The position numbers were made by a program, and so were the translations under genes. Source: Corynebacterium sp. P3-F1 (GTDB lineage: Bacteria; Actinomycetota; Actinomycetes; Mycobacteriales; Mycobacteriaceae). From it: a DNA stretch of 64,000 nt. Positions 10,092 to 16,603 of the stretch are shown here, piece after piece. The stretch spans positions 806,001 to 870,000 of the forward strand of contig NZ_CP129965.1 of the NCBI RefSeq assembly GCF_030503635.1, in the 5' to 3' direction. How positions within the stretch are numbered: the first letter of the stretch is position 1; every line of letters starts with the position of its first letter. Below the pieces are notes generated by a model. It did not search any database. It was given only the letters and a program-made list of their open reading frames with translations, and was not told where the DNA came from.

Positions 10092-10236
10092 TCCACCGCC
10101 CTTCACGTGCTGCTCGCAATAGTTGGGACCGGCCCAGGTGGGTCGGCCCGTTTTACGTACCTAATATAAACGCTCGCGCACCTATAGGCACAGTGCCCGA
10201 GATTCGCTGCTGTTTGCGCAGCTATATTGGGGGACC
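10092..10236. promoter_or_regulatory. Divergent promoter region of the glycan cluster
   Basis: These 145 bp separate the two arms of the cluster. AATATAAA near 10163-10170 is an A+T-rich -10 candidate. TATATT at 10223-10228 stands 8 nt before the ATG of the plus arm and fits a leaderless or near-leaderless start. I see no clear operator palindrome. Confidence 0.45.
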
Positions 10237-11085
10237 ATGCCGTTTCTCACTGTCGTCGGTAATTGCCAGGCCGAGTCCCTGCGCCGTCTCATCTCATCCG
10301 CCGGGGACCTCGAGTCCACCCGCATCGCCCCTGTTCACGAGCTCGAACCGGAGGACATGGAGTGGTTCGCCGACATGCTCGCACGCACCGACATCCTGGT
10401 CACCCAGCCCATCCGCGACGACTACCGCGGTCTGCCCGTGGGCACCTCGCAGACGCTGGCGCAGCTGCCCCGCGGCGCGCGCCACGTGATCGTGCCTGTC
10501 CTGCGTTACGACGGCCTCATGCCCTACCAGGCCATCATCCGCGACCCGGCGGACTCCTCTCAGGACCCGCCGGTGATCCCGTACCACGACCTACGCATCC
10601 TGGCCGCCGCCGCGCGCGGCCTGGATGAGCCTGTCTCCCACCGCCCCGCCGCCGAGGCGTACCGCCGGACCGCCGACATGTCTGTGGAGCAGCTCCGCTC
10701 CCGCGAGCAGCGCCATGGCTCGGTGCTGGTGTCCGACTACCTGGAAACCGCGCCTGTTTGGCACACCGTGAACCACCCCGACAACGCGACTCTCGCTGTC
10801 GTTGCCTCCCGCGCCCGTGAGACTCTCGGTTTGGGCGGGGACATCGAATTGCCCGACTACGAGATGCTCGGCGAGCTCGACGCTCCCATCGACGCCCACG
10901 CCGCCTCCGCCCTGGGCGCCGACGTGCCCGAACGCACCACCTGGACCCGTCGCGGCGCCGGGGAGATCCCCTGGGACGAGATCGTCGCCGCCCAGCTGGC
11001 GCATTTCCGTGCACGCCCGGCGCTGGTCCAGCACGGGCTGGAACGCCACGCCGAGCGCATCGAGGCGCTGGAGCTGCTGCGATGA
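10237..11085 (+). CDS. WcbI-family polysaccharide biosynthesis protein (putative acetyltransferase)
   Basis: The 282-aa protein begins VVGNCQAESLRRLI, the GNCQxxxL hallmark of the WcbI family of capsule-associated proteins. It continues with ILVTQPIRDDYRGLPVGTSQTLAQLP and YDGLMPYQ, also typical of that family. WcbI of Burkholderia is proposed to act as an acetyl- or acyltransferase in capsule assembly; activity here is inferred from family membership. The next gene overlaps its stop by ATGA. It is the only non-glycosyltransferase in the cluster and suggests that the glycan is modified after or during assembly. Confidence 0.78.
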   Translation: MPFLTVVGNCQAESLRRLISSAGDLESTRIAPVHELEPEDMEWFADMLARTDILVTQPIRDDYRGLPVGTSQTLAQLPRGARHVIVPVLRYDGLMPYQAIIRDPADSSQDPPVIPYHDLRILAAAARGLDEPVSHRPAAEAYRRTADMSVEQLRSREQRHGSVLVSDYLETAPVWHTVNHPDNATLAVVASRARETLGLGGDIELPDYEMLGELDAPIDAHAASALGADVPERTTWTRRGAGEIPWDEIVAAQLAHFRARPALVQHGLERHAERIEALELLR

Positions 11086-12032
11086 GCCAGCCCGCTCACC
11101 TCGTTGTCGGGCCCGACGGGCACGGCGTGACGGAGTACGCGCTGGCCCTCGCTGCGGTGGCTGATGCCCCCGTCATCCGGGAAGAAGAGTTCAGCGGTGC
11201 GCCGCTTCCGGCCGGCTTCATCCACACCACGTTCACCGACCACCTCTTCGGCCCCAGCCCGGACGCCGCCGTGGACAATCTGCTCGCCCGCGCCGGACAG
11301 CGCCCCTTCAGCGTCAGCTTCCACGACATTCCCCAGCCGGAAGAAGGCCAGGAACGGTTCGCGCGCCGCGCCCCTGCCTACCTGCGCCTCGCCTCCGCCT
11401 GCGCTGAATCAGGCGGCGTTGCTGTGGCCAATTCGGACCACGAGGCCCGCTTTTTCCGTTCCCGCGGCGCCGACGTCTCCGTCGTGCGCCTGCCCATCCC
11501 CCATGTGGAATCCACGTTCGCCCCGGAGCCGGGCACCGTGGGTGTGCTCGGCTTCCTCTACCCCGGTAAGGGCTACGAGGACCTCATCGACGCGTTGGCT
11601 GGCACCGATTACCGCCTGCGTTTCTTGGGATCCGTATCCTCCGGCCACGAGGACTGGGCGGACGGTCTGCTCCAGCGCGCCATAGCCGCTGGACTGGACG
11701 CGGAGATCACCGGCTGGCTCACCGACGACGAACTCGCCGCTGAAATGGGCCGCATCAGCGTCCCTGTCTGCGCCCATAGGCACTTCTCCGCCTCCGGTTC
11801 TCTGATGACGTGGCTGGGGGCCGGCCGGCACGTGCTGGCCACCGATTCGGATTACACCCGCGAGATCGACACCTGGTTGCCCGGGCGCATCACGCTCGTC
11901 GACCCGCCCGCGCCCGGCGGGTGGCGGGCAGCCGTCGACGCCTTCACTGCGACCAGCCCGGCCACCCCACCATCGTGGACGTGGGAGAACGTCGCCGCAC
12001 AGTGGCAGACGCTCTGGGAGACCCGCGCATGA
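11082..12032 (+). CDS. Glycosyltransferase-like GT-B protein
   Basis: The 316-aa protein has a GT-B layout. The N-terminal half contains SFHDIPQPEEGQERFARRAPAYLRLA and the linker AVANSDHEARFFRSRGADVSVVRLPIPH. The donor half has VGVLGFLYPGKGYEDLIDALAG and LTDDELAAEMGRISVPVCAHRHFSASGSLMTWLGAGRHVLATDS, equivalent to the nucleotide-sugar site of GT4 enzymes. It overlaps both neighbours by 4 nt, so it is made together with WcbI and the GT2 enzyme. Specificity is unknown. Confidence 0.72.
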   Translation: MSQPAHLVVGPDGHGVTEYALALAAVADAPVIREEEFSGAPLPAGFIHTTFTDHLFGPSPDAAVDNLLARAGQRPFSVSFHDIPQPEEGQERFARRAPAYLRLASACAESGGVAVANSDHEARFFRSRGADVSVVRLPIPHVESTFAPEPGTVGVLGFLYPGKGYEDLIDALAGTDYRLRFLGSVSSGHEDWADGLLQRAIAAGLDAEITGWLTDDELAAEMGRISVPVCAHRHFSASGSLMTWLGAGRHVLATDSDYTREIDTWLPGRITLVDPPAPGGWRAAVDAFTATSPATPPSWTWENVAAQWQTLWETRA

Positions 12033-13213
12033 TCAGCGTCGTCATCCCGCACTACAACGCCCCCGAGCACCTCGCCCGGGTCGTGGAGGCCGTCCGCACG
12101 CAGGACGTTGCCGACGAGGTGGAAATCATCGTCGCCGACGACGGGTCCGACCACGTCCCCCACGTGCCCGACGCGACGGTGGTCTCCCAAGACGACCTCG
12201 GCTTCCGCGCCGCGGCCGCACGCAACCTCGGCGCGTCCCACGCCCGCGGCGAGATTCTCGCTTTCCTCGACGGCGACACCATCCCCGAACCCGGCTACCT
12301 CGCCGCGGCCGCACGCCACGTTGCGGCCGACTCGCGCGCCGTGGTCGTGGGCACCCGGCTGACAGGACCGTCACGCACCGAGCCCCAATGGCTTATCGAC
12401 GCCTGGTCTACCACCCACCACCTCTCCACCCCCGACGACACCTCCTGGCGTTTCATCATCTCCTCCGTGCTCACCTGCTCGAGGGACTTCTTCGAGCGCA
12501 TCGGCGGTTTCGACGGCTCCTTTATCGGCTACGGCGGCGAGGACTGGGAATTCGGGTTCCGCGCCTGGAATGCCGGCGCGACCTTCGTTCACGAACCCGC
12601 CGCTGTCGCCGTCCACGACGAGGACGATTTCGGCGGCCGCTTCCCCGACCCCGCAGAGGAAGCGCGTGTGAAGAATGTGGAGACCACGGCCCTCGCCCAC
12701 CGCATCACGCATCCCATCGCACGCCCGTCCGGTGTCCGCTTTGGCACCACGGATCTCAGCGTGTACCTCGCCCACCACCCCGAATTCGACAGCCCCGGTG
12801 TCCTCGAGCTGGTGGTCAGCTCCTGGCTCGCCCTCGACGCCACCATTTATCTCAACTCCGCCCTGGACATCCCCGATCTCTTCCGGACAGATCCCCGCGT
12901 GCGCCTCTATCCCGCCACCGGCTACAGCTCCATCTCAGACCACCGCATCTCAGTCGATGTCGACGGCGCCTTCGTCCTCGACAGCGCCGAGCGGTTCCAC
13001 CGCTTGCTCCGCGAGACGAAAGACGGTTTATTCGTCCAGCTCTCCCCCTCACATTCCTCGACTTCCCCGACGCTGACCATCCGCTCGCACCGCTCACGCA
13101 TTCTGCGTACCCTCCCCCGCACGCTCGACGGGTCCGACAGCTCCCTCGCCGAATTCGGCCTTTCGCTCTTTGACGGACCGGTCCGCCTCGAGCGCCGCTT
13201 CGCTGGCTGGTAG
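12029..13213 (+). CDS. Glycosyltransferase family 2 (GT-A) with GT7C-type acceptor motif
   Basis: The 394-aa protein starts at an ATG overlapping the previous stop (ATGA). It opens with ISVVIPHYNAPEHLARVVEAV and VEIIVADDGS, carries a DxD motif in LAFLDGDTIPE, and has GGFDGSFIGYGGEDWEFGFRAW, the same GGED acceptor motif as the C-terminal half of the fusion protein at 6.2-8.0 kb. About 150 extra C-terminal residues follow (YLNSALDIPDLFRTDPRV), of unknown fold. The two GGED enzymes may act on related acceptors. Confidence 0.85.
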   Translation: MISVVIPHYNAPEHLARVVEAVRTQDVADEVEIIVADDGSDHVPHVPDATVVSQDDLGFRAAAARNLGASHARGEILAFLDGDTIPEPGYLAAAARHVAADSRAVVVGTRLTGPSRTEPQWLIDAWSTTHHLSTPDDTSWRFIISSVLTCSRDFFERIGGFDGSFIGYGGEDWEFGFRAWNAGATFVHEPAAVAVHDEDDFGGRFPDPAEEARVKNVETTALAHRITHPIARPSGVRFGTTDLSVYLAHHPEFDSPGVLELVVSSWLALDATIYLNSALDIPDLFRTDPRVRLYPATGYSSISDHRISVDVDGAFVLDSAERFHRLLRETKDGLFVQLSPSHSSTSPTLTIRSHRSRILRTLPRTLDGSDSSLAEFGLSLFDGPVRLERRFAGW

Positions 13214-13257
13214 AACTAGGGTTTGCCCTGCCTTATTGAAGATGAGATAGTCAGACC

Positions 13258-14283
13258 GTGAAAACCCTCAAGGCCTTCGGAAAAGTCCTGCTCTGGGTGC
13301 TGGCTGCCCTGCTAGTGCTGGTGCTCGTGGTGCTTGGCCTGCGCGCATTCAACGGACATGAGTACCCGATCACCAGCTTGAACGACGAGAGCTTCAGCGA
13401 CGACAAATCCTCCTACGCAACCTCGGACCGGATAGCCGCGATCGAGGGCAAGTATCTCAACGGCTTCCACTTCCGCCCAGAGGAGAAGAAGCACAAAGGC
13501 GTCATCGTGGTCTACGGCGGATCGGAGGGGTCCCCGGACTACGACCGGGCATCGGCGCTTGCCGACGACGGCTACGAAGTCCTCAGCCTGTTCTTCTTCG
13601 GCCAGCCCAACCAGGCACCATCTCTCGCCAATGTTCCGCTGGACCAATTCGACGAAGTCAGGGACTACATCAAAGAGAATGCCGAGGATGAAGGGCCGGT
13701 AACGGTGATTGGCACGTCGAAAGGCGCTGAATTCGCGGAGCTGCTCGCTGCTAAGGGATTCGCCGTCGATAATGTGGTGGCTTTCGCACCGGGCCACTAT
13801 TCGTACAGTGGCCTGGATTTCTCCAGCGGCGAGGACCTGCCCTCCTTCACCAGCCGCGGCAAGCCGGTTGAATGGGCGTCCTTCAGGAAGGCCTCCATTA
13901 CTGCAGGCGCGAAAGTCATGTGGGACATGGCCACGAAATACCCGGTCTCCTACCGCTCAACATATGAAAGCGCGGCAAAGAATTCGGACGATAGTGCGCG
14001 CATCAATCTGAGCAATTTCGACGGGAATGTTCTGCTCTTCGGCGGCGAAGACGACCAGATGTGGCAGTCCGATGTCGCGGCCCGTGCGCTAGCGGAGCAG
14101 GGCGGGAACATCGAGGCACACGTCTACCCCCGTGCCGGGCATATTTTCGCGTACTTCCCCAATTCCGAGGAGATGCCGAACGGCTGGCAGATCATGTTCG
14201 GTGGCACAGCCGAGGGAAACCGAGCCGCCCACGACGACACGGAGAGGATACTGCGCGAGCGGCTCGCGCAGTGGCACGGCTAG
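13258..14283 (+). CDS. Membrane-anchored alpha/beta hydrolase, acyl-CoA thioesterase/BAAT-like
   Basis: The 341-aa protein starts with GTG and has one N-terminal membrane segment (about residues 8-29, rich in Leu/Val) with the rest probably outside the cell. The soluble part resembles the BAAT C-terminal family: KGVIVVYGGSEGSPDYDRASALADDGYEVLSLFFFG, the nucleophile elbow GTSKGAE, and a late His in YPRAGHIFAYFPN with the Asp of FGGEDDQMW. It may cleave thioesters or esters. The gap to the glycan cluster is 44 bp, so a link is possible but not shown. Confidence 0.72.
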   Translation: MKTLKAFGKVLLWVLAALLVLVLVVLGLRAFNGHEYPITSLNDESFSDDKSSYATSDRIAAIEGKYLNGFHFRPEEKKHKGVIVVYGGSEGSPDYDRASALADDGYEVLSLFFFGQPNQAPSLANVPLDQFDEVRDYIKENAEDEGPVTVIGTSKGAEFAELLAAKGFAVDNVVAFAPGHYSYSGLDFSSGEDLPSFTSRGKPVEWASFRKASITAGAKVMWDMATKYPVSYRSTYESAAKNSDDSARINLSNFDGNVLLFGGEDDQMWQSDVAARALAEQGGNIEAHVYPRAGHIFAYFPNSEEMPNGWQIMFGGTAEGNRAAHDDTERILRERLAQWHG

Positions 14284-14284
14284 C

Positions 14285-15064
14285 TCACGCAGTTCGGCGG
14301 TAGGCGCGCAGAAGGCGGCGGATATCCCCGATGAGTTTCCCGCGCATCACGTCGCGCCACCCCGCACGGATCACGGTGAGTCCCAGACTCTGCAGCTGCT
14401 TCTGGCGCTCCAACTCCGCAAGCATCACGTCCGTGGGGGCTCCGTACGTGCCCTCGTATTTGAGCCGACCGTCAAGCTCAACGACGAGCCACCCGTTGAT
14501 CAGCATGTCAACGACCGCCCGGCAATACTCACCGAACGGCCCGGCATATTCAAACGCCACCTGAAACTCGATCTTCTCTAACTCTGGGATATTCGCCCGT
14601 AACACCGCGTCGCGGCCGATCGTCTCCAACGGGCTTTGCGATGTCCCCGCGCTCCATCGCACCAGTCCCTCAAACCCCCGGATCCCGTTAGCCCTGGGTA
14701 ACTTGCTTTTGATCGCATCCAGCAACGTTTCCTGCGAAATGCGCTGGTGAAAACGCAGATGCTCCAACGGCACCAGCGCCTCGCGACGTCCGTAGTAGCG
14801 GTAGATGTCGAACAGCACCTGGATTGGATGCACAGTCGCAATGCCATTGCGTTCTTGGACGAGGTCAGGATTCAACCGTCCGCTGCGATAGATCACTCGT
14901 GGGTCTTTCGGCTGCTTTCCCGGTTTCGCCCCCGACAGATACCGCAGGTCCACCGCCTCCACCCACCCCAAGGTGGGAAGCCCCAGTGCGAGCGCGGCAG
15001 CTGGTCCCGTAGCTGCCGCACGGGGAAAGACGGCTGCGATCTGCCGAATCTCTTCCAGGCTCAT
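14285..15064 (-). CDS. AbiEi antitoxin-like / DUF559-type protein, orphan
   Basis: The 259-aa protein shows a winged-helix-like N-terminal part (VFPRAAATGPAAALALGLPTL, DPRVIYRSGRLNPDLVQERNGIATVHPIQVLFDIYRYYG), as in AbiEi-family type IV antitoxins. Its C-terminal part resembles the very-short-patch-repair-like DUF559 nuclease fold: YCRAVVDMLINGWLVVELDGRLKYEG and LQSLGLTVIRAGWRDVM. Such single genes are common and variable in corynebacteria. No AbiEii-like toxin gene is next to it. The ATG at 15064 has poor spacing from AGGGG; a GTG at 15094 is an alternative, and the frame is open to 15214. Confidence 0.6.
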   Translation of the reverse strand: MSLEEIRQIAAVFPRAAATGPAAALALGLPTLGWVEAVDLRYLSGAKPGKQPKDPRVIYRSGRLNPDLVQERNGIATVHPIQVLFDIYRYYGRREALVPLEHLRFHQRISQETLLDAIKSKLPRANGIRGFEGLVRWSAGTSQSPLETIGRDAVLRANIPELEKIEFQVAFEYAGPFGEYCRAVVDMLINGWLVVELDGRLKYEGTYGAPTDVMLAELERQKQLQSLGLTVIRAGWRDVMRGKLIGDIRRLLRAYRRTA

Positions 15065-15137
15065 CCCCTGTTGTTTGCTGTGTTTCCCCCTCACACTTTC
15101 CAATGATTCCTCTTCTAGGGCGGTCGCGTGAGGAAAG

Positions 15138-15159
15138 AGTGTCCATTTGAGTGGACACT
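15138..15159. repeat. Perfect 8-bp inverted repeat upstream of the AbiEi-like gene
   Basis: AGTGTCCA and TGGACACT are separated by TTTGAG. The repeat lies 74 bp before the chosen start of the orphan AbiEi/DUF559-like gene and could be an operator. No regulator is identified. Confidence 0.5.
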
Positions 15160-15178
15160 TTCGCCCCCCATAGGTGAA

Positions 15179-15282
15179 GTTAGTCCCGTTGCAGTGTGGC
15201 GCCACACCAGCCACAGCCGACCTGGCCTTTTGGGGAGCCCATCTCGGACGGGACTAACCGCGCTGAGCACGACGGGACTAAC
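15179..15282. repeat. Three copies of an 11-12 bp word, two direct and one inverted
   Basis: GACGGGACTAAC occurs at 15248-15259 and 15271-15282 (23-bp period), and its reverse complement GTTAGTCCCGT at 15179-15189. All three are in the non-coding stretch between rpiB and the AbiEi-like gene. They are too few and too short for a CRISPR array; operator sites are possible. Confidence 0.55.
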
Positions 15283-15334
15283 TCAACCTCAGCGCCCATC
15301 GAAAACCACCGAAAAACGACCGGAAACCCGAAAA

Positions 15335-15354
15335 ACCCGCTCCGGAGAGCGGGT
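15335..15354 (-). terminator. Rho-independent terminator of rpiB
   Basis: ACCCGCTC-CGGA-GAGCGGGT forms a perfect 8-bp stem. Read on the minus strand it is followed by TTTTT. It lies 30 bp after the rpiB stop. Confidence 0.88.
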
Positions 15355-15384
15355 CAGGCGAAGCAGCGCGGAACTAGCGCGGAA

Positions 15385-15873
15385 CTACAGCGTCTTCGGT
15401 GCCGGGATCGCCTCGGTCTCGCCGGTCTCCTCGTAGCGGGCGAGGATGTCGATGCGGCGCTGGTGGCGCTCCTCCACCTGGTGGTCCGGGCCGATGCCGA
15501 CGAAAGCGTCGACGATAGCCAGGGCCTCCTCGAGCGAGTGCATCCGGCCGCCGATGCCGATGAGCTGGGCGTTATTGTGCTCGCGCGCGAGCTGCGCAGT
15601 CTCAACAGACCACGCGAGAGCGCAGCGGGCACCCTTCACCTTGTTCGCGGCGATCTGCTCGCCGTTGCCCGAACCGCCTAGGACGATGCCCAGCGAGGAC
15701 GGGTCGGCGACGGTCCTCTCGGCGGCGGCAATGCAGAACGCCGGGTAGTCGTCCGCGGCATCGTACTCGTGTGCGCCGCAGTCGATCACCTCGAAGCCCT
15801 TAGCCTTGAGGTGCTCGGCAATCTGGTTCTTCCGCTCGAATCCGGCGTGGTCCGCTCCTAGGTAAATACGCAT
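15385..15873 (-). CDS. rpiB: Ribose-5-phosphate isomerase B
   Basis: The 162-aa protein is full length for RpiB/LacAB enzymes, which interconvert ribose-5-phosphate and ribulose-5-phosphate in the pentose phosphate pathway. Seen motifs: IYLGADHAGFERK at the N-terminus, GIVLGGSGNGEQIAANKVKGARCALAWS and AREHNNAQLIGIGGR. Ser appears where many RpiB enzymes have the catalytic Cys (GGSGNGE), as in mycobacterial-type RpiB. The start is probably leaderless: TAGGCT at 15881-15886 is 7 nt before the ATG. The neighbouring DsbA and pepN genes follow mycobacterial order. Confidence 0.93.
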   Translation of the reverse strand: MRIYLGADHAGFERKNQIAEHLKAKGFEVIDCGAHEYDAADDYPAFCIAAAERTVADPSSLGIVLGGSGNGEQIAANKVKGARCALAWSVETAQLAREHNNAQLIGIGGRMHSLEEALAIVDAFVGIGPDHQVEERHQRRIDILARYEETGETEAIPAPKTL

Positions 15874-15938
15874 GGCGCCCAGCCTACGGGAACTTCACGT
15901 CGCACATCCCGCGCCGGCGCGGGCCGCACCGGAACGAT

Positions 15939-16553
15939 TTAGACCTGCGGCGCCTCGGTGCGGGAACGCTTGAGCTCGAAGAAGTACGGGAACTCGGCCA
16001 GGCCCACGGCGTGGTCGAAGAGCTTGCCGGCTTCCTCGCCTTCCGGCACGCGGGTGATCACGGGGCCGAAAAAGGCGGTGTCGCCCAGCTTGATCACCGG
16101 GGTGCCCACCTCGTCGCCGACAGCGTCCATCGCGCCCTGGTGGAAGCCACGCAGCTGCTCGTCGTACTCCTCGGTGTTCGCCACGTCGGCGTAGGAGGCA
16201 TCGAGCCCGACCTTGTCGAGAGCCTTAGAGATGATCTCGTCGTAGGCGCCGTAACCTTTCTTGCCGCCCTCGCCGCCGGGGTGCACGAGGGTGCCCATGG
16301 CGGTGTACAGCTCGTCGATCTTCTCCGGTGCCTCTGCCTTCACCTTTGCGAAGACGCGCGCCGGCCCCCAGTTCGCTTCCATCGCCTTGGCGTAGTCGGC
16401 GGGGATGTCGGCGCCGTCGTTGAGCACGGACAGGGACATGGGGATCCATTCGACGTTCACGTCGCGGACCTTCTCCACTTCCTTCATCCAGCGCGAGGTC
16501 TGCCAGCAGAACGGGCACGCCACGTCGAACCAGAAAGTCACTTGCTCGGTCAT
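15939..16553 (-). CDS. DsbA-family mycothiol-dependent nitroreductase-like protein (Rv2466c type)
   Basis: The 204-aa protein has a thioredoxin-like CPFC motif in FWFDVACPFCWQTSRWM and the DsbA helical insert, ending with GTPVIKLGDTAFFGPVITRVPEGEEA. It matches the Rv2466c group, which uses mycothiol to reduce disulfides and nitro compounds, and its place between rpiB and pepN is the same as in mycobacteria as I recall it. Cytoplasmic, since no signal peptide is visible. The ATG has a strong site (AGAGGAG). It is divergent from pepN with 50 bp between the starts. Confidence 0.87.
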   Translation of the reverse strand: MTEQVTFWFDVACPFCWQTSRWMKEVEKVRDVNVEWIPMSLSVLNDGADIPADYAKAMEANWGPARVFAKVKAEAPEKIDELYTAMGTLVHPGGEGGKKGYGAYDEIISKALDKVGLDASYADVANTEEYDEQLRGFHQGAMDAVGDEVGTPVIKLGDTAFFGPVITRVPEGEEAGKLFDHAVGLAEFPYFFELKRSRTEAPQV

Positions 16554-16603
16554 AATCCACTCCTCTAGAAATTGGTAACGCCTCCAACGGTACGTTGGTT
16601 TGC

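Noticed and set aside
15179..15282. Short repeats taken as a CRISPR array
   Set aside because: Only three 11-12 bp copies, one inverted and with unequal spacing; no cas gene in the window.
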